Assembly (NCBI RefSeq): GCF_963668215.1
Contig: NZ_OY764190.1
Coordinates: 5,952,001 to 6,016,000, forward strand
Length of the DNA: 64,000 nucleotides
DNA from: an uncultured Desulfosarcina sp.
GTDB taxonomy: Bacteria; Desulfobacterota; Desulfobacteria; Desulfobacterales; Desulfosarcinaceae
Direction of reading: 5' to 3'
The notes beneath the pieces are model-generated. The model was not told the origin of the DNA. It did not search any database and saw only the letters and a program-made list of their open reading frames with translations. Below, in pieces: positions 34,311 through 42,921 of the stretch. The position numbers and the translations under genes were made by a program. Position 1 is the stretch's first letter. Every line of letters begins with the position of its first letter.

Positions 34311-35024
34311 TTAGCAGTCATCGTCCCTCCTACCTCGTCCCTCTTCCTTCAACGCTGTCAACATCACCGCCCGGCGCTGCAAATTCAGGATCGGCAGCTG
34401 GTAGTGATGCACATGGATGGAAAAGGATCGACCGCCCAGGCGAATCGTGCTTCCGTCCTCGGCGGCTTCGAGGGGATGATCGGTTTGGGGGCCTTTGAGA
34501 GCTAAAAGGCTGCCACCGGGAGCCAGAAAATCCGCTGTCCGCTCGGCGAAGGTTTCCAGCGAAGAAAAGGCCCGGCAGACCACCATGTCGAAGGCCCCGC
34601 GATACCGGGGCGATTCGCCGAGCGCTTCCAGCCGGCCGTGAACCGCTTCGATTCCCTCCAGACCGACGGTTCGGATGGCGTGTTTGAGAAAAGAGACTTT
34701 TTTGCGGACGCTGTCCACCAGCGTGATGGAAAGATCCGGGCGCAGGATCTTCAGCGGGATTCCGGGAAATCCGCCGCCGGAACCGGCATCCAGAATGCGG
34801 GCCGCGTCGCCGATCCAGCAGGCCGCGGCCAGGGAATCTACGTAGTGCTTGACGGCCACCTCCACTGGATCGGTAATGGCCGTCAAATTGGTGGTCCGGT
34901 TCCATTCCAGCAGCAGCCGGGCATGCGCGCCCATGGCCCGGGCCCGGTCACCGGTCACCTCGATCGCCAGTGCCGCAGCGCCCTCGATCACGGTGCGCTG
35001 CCATTGGTCGGAATCGATTTTCAT
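34311..35024 (-). CDS. rsmG: 16S rRNA (guanine(527)-N7)-methyltransferase RsmG
   Basis: 237 residues from the ATG at 35024, which follows CAAGGAGC; the frame extends upstream to 35171 but without family similarity. SAM-binding motif ILDAGSGGGFPGIPLKI, then LVDSVRKKVSFLKHAI and the RAFSSLETF motif. N-terminal LLEWNRTTNLTAITDP is typical. The C-terminus is slightly extended and basic (EEGRGRRDDDC). Not in the common gidA-rsmG-parA context. Confidence 0.95.
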   Translation of the reverse strand: MKIDSDQWQRTVIEGAAALAIEVTGDRARAMGAHARLLLEWNRTTNLTAITDPVEVAVKHYVDSLAAACWIGDAARILDAGSGGGFPGIPLKILRPDLSITLVDSVRKKVSFLKHAIRTVGLEGIEAVHGRLEALGESPRYRGAFDMVVCRAFSSLETFAERTADFLAPGGSLLALKGPQTDHPLEAAEDGSTIRLGGRSFSIHVHHYQLPILNLQRRAVMLTALKEEGRGRRDDDC

Positions 35025-35278
35025 TAAAAGCTCCTTGATATCCCGATTCTCCGTGCAACCTGCATCCACTCGATAATCCATGATGGTGCATTTGCTGTTA
35101 CTTTCGTTCGATTGGTAGAAGATTGTTCTCACCTTGTCAACGCCATCTGCCCTGCAAGCGAACCGGGGCAACGATATCTCCTTGCCAAAATTAGCAATTT
35201 TGTGTAGAAGCCGTTAGGATCTGACGGATAGAACGGTAAGATTGAATCAACGTGCTCTCACGATAACCGGAATACGAA

Positions 35279-37762
35279 ATGACGAAATCTATCCACAAAG
35301 ATTCACCTTTCACACCCATGGACACCGAAATCGTCCAGAGGCGGTATTGTGCTCTTTTCGAACGGCATCCCGAAGCCGTCGTCGTCACCACCCAGGCAGG
35401 CCAAATCATAGATTTCAATGCTGCGGCCTTGGATTTTTTCGATGTTTCCAGAGACGAACTCCAGCAGGCCGACATTACTTCCTTCTACGCCAATCAGTCG
35501 GACCGGGAGCGGTTGATCCGGCAGGCCGATGAAACCGGCCTGGTGCACGACGCCCCCGTTATTTTTCTCGACGCCGGCAACCGGCTGAAGCACACCATGG
35601 TCACCGCCATGCGCCTGGATGACCCCGAGGGCCGGACGTACGGCTACCAGAGCGTCATTCGCGATGTCACCCGGCAGCGCCTGGCGGAAAAAAAGCTCCA
35701 GGACCAGAAAAACTATGCCGACCAACTGATCGATATCGCCCCGGAAGCCATTGCGATCGTCGATCTGGATGACCGGGTCATCCGCGTCAATGAAGAGTTC
35801 TGCCACCTTTTTCTGTACTCCCAGGAGGATTGCATTGGCCGGGAGATGAATACATTGATCCTCCCGGAAGAGCTGAAAGCGGAAAGCCTGGCCCTGGCGG
35901 CTCGCGCAGCCAGCGGCGAACGCTTCGAAGTGGAAAGCCGGAGAAAACGAAAAGACGGCAGCCTGGTGGATGTTTCCGTTCTGGCCAAACCCATCGTTAC
36001 GGAAGACGGAGAACCGGCTGTCTATGTGATTTACCGGGACATTACCGAGCGCATCACGTCTCAGCAGGCCCTGGCAAAAAGCGAAGAACGCCACCGGACC
36101 GTTCTGGAGGCGGCGCCGGACCCGGTCATCGTCAGGGATATGTCCGGAAGGGTGATCTACCTGAACCCCGCATTCACGCGTGTCTTCGGATGGACCCTGG
36201 AAGAATACCGCAACCGTACCATCAACTTCGTTCCCGAGGAAAACCAGTCCGAAACCGATGACTTCATGTCCCAGGTTAAAAAAGGGGTTTCTTTTTCGGG
36301 CGTGGAGACGCGGCGCTATACCAAATCCGGTGAAGCGGTGGATGTTTCCATCAGCGGGGCCGTGTTCCTGGATGCCCGGGGCCGGCCCGAAGGGTTCGTC
36401 AATACCCTCCAGGACATCACCGAGCGCCGCAAAAAGGATGAAGAACTCAAGTATGTCGCCTACCACGACACGCTCACCGGCCTGCCCAACCGCAAATCGT
36501 TTTACATGTGCCTCGACGACCTGCTCCAGCACTCCGGCCGCCGGAACTCGGATCGTTCCTGGGCCCTGATGTTTCTGGACCTGGACAAGTTCAAGCAGGT
36601 CAACGACGCTTTAGGACACGACACCGGGGACCAGCTGTTGAAAAGCGTGGCCGGACGCCTGAAAGGTTGCCTGCGGGAAACGGACCATCTGTTCCGCCTG
36701 GGAGGAGACGAATTCACCGTGATTCTCACCCACCTCGGCAGGGATATCGACGTGGCCCGGGTCGCCCGCAAAATCCTGAAATCCGTCACCCGCCCCTTTT
36801 TCATCGGCGGTCAGGAAATTTTTTCCGCCACCAGCATCGGCATCAGCGTCTTTCCCAACGACGGCTGGGATGTGGAAGGCCTAGTGAAAAATGCGGATAT
36901 TGCCATGTACGCGGCCAAAGAGCAAGGCGGCGGCGACTACCGGTTCTTTACCGAGGAGATGAACCGCAAGGCGCTGTACCGCATGAAGATGGAAAGCAGC
37001 CTGCGCAAGGCCCTGGACCGCAACGAAATGCTGCTCTACTATCAGCCGCTGGTCAACGAAGCCAACCGCATCGTGGGCATGGAAGCCTTGCTGCGCTGGA
37101 ATCATCCGGAAATGGGGCTGATCCTGCCCAACGATTTCATCCGCATCACCGAAGAGACGGGCATCATCGTTCCGCTGGGACGATGGGTGCTGCAAACGGC
37201 CTGCACTCAGCTCAAACGCTGGCACGACATGGGGCACAACGATCTTTTCGTCGCCGTCAACATTTCCGCCAGGCAGCTCCAGGAGCCCGATTTCGTCAAA
37301 ACGGTGCTGGACATGCTCGATGAAAGCAAGCTGTCTCCCGAGTGGCTGAAGCTGGAGGTCACCGAGAGCAGCGTGATCCGGAACCCGGAAGTGTGCATTG
37401 CCAAGATGAAGGCCCTGCGCGCCAAGGGCGTATCGTTCTCCATCGACGATTTCGGTACCGGCTACTCCTCATTGAGCTACCTGAAACGCTTTCCCATCGA
37501 TACCCTGAAAATCGACCGCTCTTTCATCTGCGATGCCATCAACAATGAAGGGGATCGGGAAATCATCAAAACCATTATCGACATGGCCCGCAACCTGAAC
37601 ATCGAGGCCGTGGCCGAAGGCGTCGAAACCCAGGAGCAGATGGATTTTCTGACCGGCTATGGCTGCAACAACATGCAGGGGTTTCTGTTCGCCCGCCCCG
37701 TACCGGTGGAAGCCTTCAAAGCGCTTCTGGATAAACAGAACGGCGGCTCTGTTTCCAGATAG
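35279..37762 (+). CDS. PAS-PAS-PAS-GGDEF-EAL cyclic-di-GMP signalling protein
   Basis: 827 residues without a membrane segment. Three PAS/PAC units lie at about 20-135, 145-255 and 270-385. The diguanylate cyclase domain (about 395-555) has an intact LGGDEF motif near 480. The EAL domain (about 575-820) has EALLRWNHP, NISARQ, EVTES, IDDFGTGYSSL, the Lys in LKIDRSFI and EGVET, so phosphodiesterase activity is also plausible. PAS units may sense redox, light or small molecules. A possible link to the PEP-CTERM surface protein is inference. The gene is monocistronic or leads into the hisA-type gene 11 bases on. Confidence 0.95.
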   Translation: MTKSIHKDSPFTPMDTEIVQRRYCALFERHPEAVVVTTQAGQIIDFNAAALDFFDVSRDELQQADITSFYANQSDRERLIRQADETGLVHDAPVIFLDAGNRLKHTMVTAMRLDDPEGRTYGYQSVIRDVTRQRLAEKKLQDQKNYADQLIDIAPEAIAIVDLDDRVIRVNEEFCHLFLYSQEDCIGREMNTLILPEELKAESLALAARAASGERFEVESRRKRKDGSLVDVSVLAKPIVTEDGEPAVYVIYRDITERITSQQALAKSEERHRTVLEAAPDPVIVRDMSGRVIYLNPAFTRVFGWTLEEYRNRTINFVPEENQSETDDFMSQVKKGVSFSGVETRRYTKSGEAVDVSISGAVFLDARGRPEGFVNTLQDITERRKKDEELKYVAYHDTLTGLPNRKSFYMCLDDLLQHSGRRNSDRSWALMFLDLDKFKQVNDALGHDTGDQLLKSVAGRLKGCLRETDHLFRLGGDEFTVILTHLGRDIDVARVARKILKSVTRPFFIGGQEIFSATSIGISVFPNDGWDVEGLVKNADIAMYAAKEQGGGDYRFFTEEMNRKALYRMKMESSLRKALDRNEMLLYYQPLVNEANRIVGMEALLRWNHPEMGLILPNDFIRITEETGIIVPLGRWVLQTACTQLKRWHDMGHNDLFVAVNISARQLQEPDFVKTVLDMLDESKLSPEWLKLEVTESSVIRNPEVCIAKMKALRAKGVSFSIDDFGTGYSSLSYLKRFPIDTLKIDRSFICDAINNEGDREIIKTIIDMARNLNIEAVAEGVETQEQMDFLTGYGCNNMQGFLFARPVPVEAFKALLDKQNGGSVSR

Positions 37763-37772
37763 GGAGCATCGC

Positions 37773-38552
37773 ATGCGTTTTCGTCCCTGCATCGACCTTC
37801 ACGACGGCGTAGTCAAACAGATTGTGGGTGCCACGTTGTCCGACGCGTCGGACGACGGTCCGACGACCAACTTTCAAGCCCAAAAACCCGCCGCATGGTT
37901 CGCCGACCTCTATCGCCGGGACGGACTTACCGGTGGACACGTCATCCAGTTGGGTCCGGGCAACGCCGAGGCGGCCCGTTCGGCCCTTTCCCAATGGCCG
38001 GGAGGGCTTCAGGTGGGCGGAGGAATCAACGCCGACAATGCAGCCGGATGGCTGGATGCCGGCGCCAGCCATGTCATCGTCACCTCCTGGGTGTTTCACG
38101 ACGGCAGAATCGATATGAACCGCCTGAAGCAGTTGGTCCAACGCATCGGAAAGCCGCGCCTGGTATTGGATTTAAGCTGCCGCCGGCGGGGCGACGAATA
38201 CCTGGTGGCCACCGACCGCTGGCAGACCTTTACAAAAGAGGCCGTCACCCATCCTTTCATGGACCGCCTCGCCGCTTACTGCGATGAATTTCTCATTCAT
38301 GCCGTGGATGTGGAAGGCCGCTGCGCCGGCATCGAAACCGAGCTGGTCGAGTACCTGGGCCGCTGGCAGGGGTTGCCGATCACCTATGCCGGTGGCATCT
38401 CCAGCCAACAGGACGTCGATCAAATCGAATCTTTAGGCAACGGCAAAATCGATTTTACTGTGGGCAGCGCTCTGGATATTTTTGGCGGCAACGGACTGCG
38501 CTATGCGGACCTGGCCCGCCGGTACAAAGGGGATCAAACCGTTCTGCGGTGA
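37773..38552 (+). CDS. hisA: Phosphoribosylformimino-AICAR ribotide isomerase, eukaryotic-type HisA
   Basis: 259 residues from the ATG at 37773, 10 bases after the GGDEF-EAL stop (the frame open from 37659 overlaps that gene). The sequence follows yeast His6 rather than bacterial HisA: CIDLHDGVVKQIVG, GGHVIQLGPGN, LQVGGGIN, ASHVIVTSW, VLDLSCRR, FLIHAVDVEG, ITYAGG and SALDIFGGN. These cover catalytic Asp8- and Asp129-like positions (DLH and VDVEG). It catalyses the Amadori rearrangement in histidine synthesis. No other his gene is near. Confidence 0.93.
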   Translation: MRFRPCIDLHDGVVKQIVGATLSDASDDGPTTNFQAQKPAAWFADLYRRDGLTGGHVIQLGPGNAEAARSALSQWPGGLQVGGGINADNAAGWLDAGASHVIVTSWVFHDGRIDMNRLKQLVQRIGKPRLVLDLSCRRRGDEYLVATDRWQTFTKEAVTHPFMDRLAAYCDEFLIHAVDVEGRCAGIETELVEYLGRWQGLPITYAGGISSQQDVDQIESLGNGKIDFTVGSALDIFGGNGLRYADLARRYKGDQTVLR

Positions 38553-38583
38553 GAAGTCTGCTTGGCAAACGGGACGGGTACGT

Positions 38584-39054
38584 CTAGAAAAGAGAGCCGA
38601 TGTCGAATTGCGCCGAGATCTCTTCCTCTTCATCCCTTTCTGAATCGAGGTGAGGGTCCACCTCCAATGAATCGTCATCCTCCAGCTCATCGATGAGCTG
38701 TTGAATCATCTCCGGTTCGATGGTCTCTTCGGTTTGTGTGCCAACAACGAATTCATCGGCCGGTGCGATGTGAAGACGCTGCGGCGGTGCCGGGGGCTTG
38801 AGTTGGAAGGGCGCTTCAAGGGTGGTCATATCCGACTCGTTGCCGTCAATGTCCACGGCCGTAATTCCGAACATCACCGGCTCTTCGGACAGGTTTACGC
38901 ACTCGGGGATGGGGATCTCATTGACCTTGCCGACCACTATGGCTTCGCAATCGTAGCTAACCGTTGTTCCTTTGGCCCAGTACAGTTTGTAGCCAACAAT
39001 GTCTTCCGTTTCCGAGGCCGCCCAGTATAACTTGCATTTCCGTAGCCTTGCCAT
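38584..39054 (-). CDS. Hypothetical protein with a fibronectin-III-like domain
   Basis: 156 residues from the ATG at 39054, which follows AGGAGCGGCGAG. Residues 1-80 resemble a fibronectin type III unit (LYWAASETEDIVGYKLYWAKG in two parts; FGITAVDIDGNES). A proline-rich linker follows, then an acidic C-terminal half (EDDDSLEVDPHLDSERDEEEE). There is no signal peptide. Function unknown; the acidic tail might serve as an interaction surface. Confidence 0.7.
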   Translation of the reverse strand: MARLRKCKLYWAASETEDIVGYKLYWAKGTTVSYDCEAIVVGKVNEIPIPECVNLSEEPVMFGITAVDIDGNESDMTTLEAPFQLKPPAPPQRLHIAPADEFVVGTQTEETIEPEMIQQLIDELEDDDSLEVDPHLDSERDEEEEISAQFDIGSLF

Positions 39055-39213
39055 CTCGCCGCTCCTCTGCATCAGCAGGTTCCGTTTTTTGCCGCCGGAG
39101 ATCAAATGCGGACCGGTGTGTTTTATCGGGTATCGGATGGGTTTGCCCAGATGTAGTATGCAATCCTGGTCTTGTCAACCATATACAGTATGAAGTGGTG
39201 AACGCACCCATAA

Positions 39214-39864
39214 TCATCGATTCTCGATCAGGTGCAATTTGATCAGCTTTTTTACCGCCTTCTCCTTTTCAATTTTTTCGTATGAATCTTCACAGCTGAA
39301 TATATACCTGGAATCATAGGACCGTATGAAGATAATAAGGCTTTTCACTTTTTCAAAATCTTCCATTTTCAATGATGATCCGTATGTTGAATATATTGGC
39401 GATTTTCGCATACCTCCTAAATAATACATCTTGTGCAGATCCAACCGGCTGCCATCGTCGGCTCCCACCACTTCAATATTCTTTCCAATCAGTGAACCTT
39501 CAGTGGCATTGTACAGTTCTCTTTCAACTCGAAAATGATAGACCGTCCGGTTGAATGGGGGATAATTTTTTTCGGTTTGTTTTTTATCGGCTTCCGAATC
39601 ATTATAAGGAGGCTCGTAGTATGGTGGATGATTCTTTCCGGAAAATATACTTCCTTCAGGAAGGATGCTGACTGTTTCATGGCTTACAAAAGGATCGGAT
39701 TTTTGAACTACAAGAATAAGCTCTGATGATATTACGACCATTTCCAAGGGAATATTGTCATAGTGCGTTTGTGTCATATGAGCTTTCCTTGTAGGGAATA
39801 AAAATAGGAATATGCATATCCCTATTATTTTTAAGATCTGCACAATCGAATGGTTATATTTCAT
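39214..39864 (-). CDS. Hypothetical protein with N-terminal hydrophobic segment
   Basis: 216 residues from the ATG at 39864; a TTG at 39885 is an alternative. Residues 8-23 (VQILKIIGICIFLFLF) form a single hydrophobic helix, uncleaved anchor or signal. The rest has no family I recognise. It is markedly AT-rich and codon-unlike the housekeeping neighbours, suggesting recent acquisition. It is the leftmost gene of the 39200-42700 accessory patch. Confidence 0.6.
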   Translation of the reverse strand: MKYNHSIVQILKIIGICIFLFLFPTRKAHMTQTHYDNIPLEMVVISSELILVVQKSDPFVSHETVSILPEGSIFSGKNHPPYYEPPYNDSEADKKQTEKNYPPFNRTVYHFRVERELYNATEGSLIGKNIEVVGADDGSRLDLHKMYYLGGMRKSPIYSTYGSSLKMEDFEKVKSLIIFIRSYDSRYIFSCEDSYEKIEKEKAVKKLIKLHLIENR

Positions 39865-40066
39865 GTACGTTAGAAGGAGGTTCAATATTCATAAATATAT
39901 ATCTGTATCTACTTTTGTTATGATTTTGAAGTAGTTTTTAACGCCTCTTTTCAGCGGGCGCGTGATTTTTGCGCGCCGCTACAAAAGATTCGTTATGCCT
40001 TTGTCGCCAATTGCTCGTAACCAATTAGCACGGACGGACTAAAAGATTCAAACTGCCAAAGCGGAA

Positions 40067-40471
40067 TTAAAGCCGGGGCGTGTCCTGAAGCTCAATCAGG
40101 ACCCGATCCAGTTGCCAGTGACCGTCGTGGTTTTGCAGCAGGGTCCGGCTTTTTTCGGAAAAGAACACCTGGAGGTCCAGGCCGTTTGGCAATTCGCTCA
40201 GGTAAACGATCAGGGGGCTAAAGGTACAGCGGTTCCCGGAATAAAAGGCAATCGGCCGGCGCAAAAGATTCTCCAGCGCCAGGCGCACACGAAGCGGGCT
40301 GACATCGGCCCCGTAGTACCGGGCAATATCCGCCGGTCGAATCCGCAGGCTCAGCCGGTCGCCTTCCAGCCGGTGGGCAAGGGCTTGAGCGAACGCGACC
40401 GTTCGGAGCATCATTGCCCGGTCAACCCGGTGGATGGACCGCTCTAGGAATGTCGCTTGTCTCAATTTCAT
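40067..40471 (-). CDS. Hypothetical protein, possible winged-helix DNA-binding protein
   Basis: 134 residues, basic, GC-rich. The start MKLRQATFLERSIHRVDRA and the segment LRIRPADIARYYGADVSPLRVRLALENLLRR look like a small helical DNA-binding domain followed by a C-terminal beta part. A diverged, truncated copy of its N-terminus lies at 41703-41837, showing that the gene belongs to a repeated family at this site. It is divergent from the DnaA-domain gene 52 bases away, suggesting shared regulation. Confidence 0.55.
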   Translation of the reverse strand: MKLRQATFLERSIHRVDRAMMLRTVAFAQALAHRLEGDRLSLRIRPADIARYYGADVSPLRVRLALENLLRRPIAFYSGNRCTFSPLIVYLSELPNGLDLQVFFSEKSRTLLQNHDGHWQLDRVLIELQDTPRL

Positions 40472-40523
40472 AATCTTGATTTAATCGAGAATCATCAGGT
40501 CGTCAACTAAAGCCAAAGGCAAA

Positions 40524-40856
40524 ATGGAATCATCATACGAACAGCCGATAAAGGCGATCAAAATAGCCGTTGTAAACGCATACGGGATCTTGATGCAGGA
40601 GCTGGTGTCGAAATCCCGCAAGCGGGCGGTTTCCATTGCCCGGCAAGTCGCCATGTATATCGCCAGATCCGAAACGCCGCTGTCGCTGTCAAAAATAGCC
40701 AGGGCGTTTCACCGTCACCCCTCTATGGTTTTGAACGCGGTAAAAGCAGTGGGCCAAGACCGTATCTTGCTCCAGCAGGCCGAGCACTGCATCCGGATGC
40801 TGATCAAAAATGAAGTCCTGGAAGGACCGGCCCCGGCGCCCGACGAATCGGATTAG
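40524..40856 (+). CDS. Stand-alone DnaA domain IV-like protein
   Basis: 110 residues. From about residue 30 it follows the DNA-binding domain IV of DnaA: KSRKRAVSIARQVAMYIAR, PLSLSKIARAFHRHPSMVLNAV. The DnaA signature is usually GGRDHTTVLHA; here HRHPSMVLNAV keeps the helix-turn-helix pattern with changed contacts. The AAA+ domain is missing, so it cannot be an initiator. It might bind DnaA-box-like sites or regulate the neighbouring gene. No DnaA-box cluster was seen. Confidence 0.7.
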   Translation: MESSYEQPIKAIKIAVVNAYGILMQELVSKSRKRAVSIARQVAMYIARSETPLSLSKIARAFHRHPSMVLNAVKAVGQDRILLQQAEHCIRMLIKNEVLEGPAPAPDESD

Positions 40857-40969
40857 ACTCCATATCGTTTTTTTCTTTCGAATATTAGCCTACCTCGGCC
40901 AGGGAGGTGGCGTGTGCTGCCGGGCCTGGTAGCAATTATGCTGACGCATTCGTTCGTATCAGGGGTAAC

Positions 40970-40995
40970 CTCAACATTCACGCAACCAGGGGCCA
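40970..40995. repeat. Direct repeat, left of the toxin-antitoxin pair
   Basis: CTCAACATTCACGCAACCAG plus GGGCCA resembles CTCAACATTCACACCACCAG plus CCGCCA at 41676-41701. About 20 of 26 positions match in the same orientation. The two copies bracket the toxin-antitoxin genes. Confidence 0.55.
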
Positions 40996-41002
40996 TTTGA
41001 GA

Positions 41003-41311
41003 TCATGCAACCTTCAAATCCAAGTTCTCACGTTTTTTGCATGCTCCCAACAGATTGATAAAGTTGTTCAGGGTCGGGTTCCCACGAGGCCCAATCATGC
41101 GGCGAATGCTCTTTTCGTCCTGGGCCAGTTCACGAGCAATGGAAGGCAATGCCTCGGTTGCGTTAAGATAGTCTCTGAGTAAGGTTTTCCCTGTGCTGAT
41201 ATCACCATCGAGAAAGGCGTTTGTCGCCTCGATGATAAGTTCCTTGCGGTATTCTGGATCTTCTTTAACCCGCAATTGCACGGTTTCTTTAAATTTGCGT
41301 GTCAGTGCCAT
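41003..41311 (-). CDS. Antitoxin of a HigBA/RelBE-type toxin-antitoxin pair
   Basis: 102 residues from the ATG at 41311, 8 bases after the toxin stop. The C-terminal half is an Xre-like helix-turn-helix (ALPSIARELAQDEKSIRRMI, then NPTLNNFINLLGACKK), the form called addiction-module antidote protein. The antitoxin binds the toxin and represses its own operon. Toxin-first order is typical for HigBA-like pairs. Confidence 0.85.
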   Translation of the reverse strand: MALTRKFKETVQLRVKEDPEYRKELIIEATNAFLDGDISTGKTLLRDYLNATEALPSIARELAQDEKSIRRMIGPRGNPTLNNFINLLGACKKRENLDLKVA

Positions 41312-41319
41312 GATAATCT

Positions 41320-41640
41320 CTACTTTCTGGCCTTGTGATCGACCCACCGGGCCTGGGCTGTCTTAATATCTTTGGACTGTCGATTCTTGCTGCCGCCGGT
41401 CAGCAGAAGAATAATCTTTTTGCCGTCATAAGCGAAATATACGCGGTAACCGGGGCCAAAATTGATTTTGTATTCGTATACTCCGCCTCCCACACTTTTA
41501 ACGTTCGACGTGTTGCCGTTCTCAAGCCGAGCGATCGCTGTTGTGACCTTGGCGGCCGCCTTGGCGTCTAAGCTGAAAAACCATTCACGAAATAGGTTCT
41601 GATCAGCGTCATTGGTATATTCAATGATTTCGTATGCCAT
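41320..41640 (-). CDS. RelE/HigB-type toxin
   Basis: 106 residues with the addiction-module killer pattern: FREWFFSLDAKAAAKVTTAIARL, GGGVYEYKINFGPGYRVYFAY and ILLLTGGSKNRQSKDIKTAQ. Relatives are ribosome-dependent mRNA endonucleases. The second gene of the module follows directly. Direct repeats on both sides suggest the pair was inserted as a unit. Confidence 0.88.
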   Translation of the reverse strand: MAYEIIEYTNDADQNLFREWFFSLDAKAAAKVTTAIARLENGNTSNVKSVGGGVYEYKINFGPGYRVYFAYDGKKIILLLTGGSKNRQSKDIKTAQARWVDHKARK

Positions 41641-41675
41641 AAATATAAGTAACCTTTATGTTACCATTTGTCAAT

Positions 41676-41701
41676 CTCAACATTCACACCACCAGCCGCC
41701 A
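41676..41701. repeat. Direct repeat, right of the toxin-antitoxin pair
   Basis: Partner of the copy at 40970-40995. It abuts the end of the truncated hypothetical gene at 41703. It may mark an insertion duplication or a segmental copy. Confidence 0.55.
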
Positions 41702-41702
41702 A

Positions 41703-41837
41703 TTAAGCGTAAAGCCTCTCTTCTATGGGGAGCCGGGCTTCCATATCTAACTCAAAGCGCCCGTAGGGATTATCGATCGTTGCCCGGTCGACCCGGTGGA
41801 TCGTTTGTTCCAGAAATTTTGCCTGCTTTAAAATCAT
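41703..41837 (-). pseudogene. Truncated second copy of the 40067 gene
   Basis: 44 codons. The first 20, MILKQAKFLEQTIHRVDRA, align with MKLRQATFLERSIHRVDRA of the gene at 40067-40471; the nucleotide similarity extends over about 80 bases around the start (cccggtc-acccggtgga). The remaining codons (ending EERLYA) are unrelated. It is a 5' fragment left by rearrangement. Confidence 0.7.
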
Positions 41838-41856
41838 TCTTTCGATTTAAGTAAGA

Positions 41857-42685
41857 TTGCCCCGGAGCGCAATTGAAATCATCCGGTCCCGAAGCGTTAC
41901 CGGGAAAACCGCTGCCCTCGCCGACCGACGTTTCCTACAGGGCCTGAAGCATCAAAGCTTAGTCAACTACACCGGCTATATGAATCGGGCGGTTGCCGCA
42001 TGGGGCGATCGAAACATCAAAACGATATCGGAAGGCGATATTGAAGACTTCCTGTTCGATGACCACTTGAACAAGGACGGGGAATCGATTGCCTCGAAAA
42101 CACGACATGAGCTTAAATCTGTATTGTCACAGTTTTTCAAGTGGGTATGCCGGCGTGAGCGGTTGAGAATGCCGGAGCTTCCAGAACTATCGTTTGAGTC
42201 GGAACTTAGATCTGCTTAACTTGGGCAGCATAATCATTATAAAACGAACCAAAGAGCGATCCTTAAAGCGGAGTAAGGCGATCAAGTTGGAGCCAGACGA
42301 TATCCGATTTTTGCGGACTTTCCCCCCTGCCCTGCCGGATCTGTACTTCTTCCGACACCGTGAAGGGACACCGGGCATTAAAGCCGGTGAACGGTTTGGG
42401 TTGTCCTATTTCAACAAATGGTGGAAACGTGCCGGCGAGAAATTGGGTATTGAGGGTGTGACGCTGTACCCTGGCACTAAACATACCACCATGACCGCTG
42501 TCAATGAGTTGCTGTCGGCAAAGACAGTCCAGCGAGGTGGATCAGAACACGCCACTGGCTCGATGCATGATCGGTACTTGGTTCACAATCAACACGACAA
42601 GGAGAAGTTTAGGCACGCGTACAACCAGTTGAAAGGCGGACCACCGCCGGACCACGCAAGAAAGGGTGAAAATTTAGCTAAGTGA
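41857..42685 (+). pseudogene. Decayed tyrosine recombinase next to tRNA-Cys
   Basis: Two overlapping frames carry parts of one recombinase. The first (to 42219) has the SAM-like N-terminal domain (LKHQSLVNYTGYMNRAVAAW, SEGDIEDFLFDDHLNKDG, ELKSVLSQFFKWVCRR). The second (42194-42685) has the C-terminal part (KAIKLEPDDIRFLRTFPP, PGTKHTTMTAVNELL, MHDRYLVHN with the terminal Tyr). The region with the first catalytic Arg is missing and the frames do not connect. It ends 21 bases from the 3' end of tRNA-Cys, where such islands integrate, so it is probably the integrase remnant of a genomic island extending to the left. Confidence 0.75.
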
Positions 42686-42705
42686 CTTGAATTAAAATAA
42701 AATGT

Positions 42706-42780
<75 letters not shown>

Positions 42781-42794
42781 CCTTTAAAAAAAAA

Positions 42795-42870
42795 TGGAGC
42801 GGGAAACGGGATTTGAACCCGCGACTTCGACCTTGGCAAGGTCGCACTCTACCACTGAGTTATTCCCGCT
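42795..42870 (-). tRNA. tRNA-Gly (GCC)
   Basis: Minus strand begins AGCGGGAATAACTCAGTGG, anticodon arm CGACCTTGCCAAGGTCG (anticodon GCC), T-arm GCGGGTTTGAATCCCGT; acceptor AGCGGGA pairs with TCCCGCT, and CCA is encoded. It is 14 bases upstream of tRNA-Cys, so the two are likely one transcript. Confidence 0.97.
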
Positions 42871-42921
42871 CAGTTGAAGTGGTGTATTTATAAATATTCG
42901 GGCTGGATGTCAACAGAAAAT

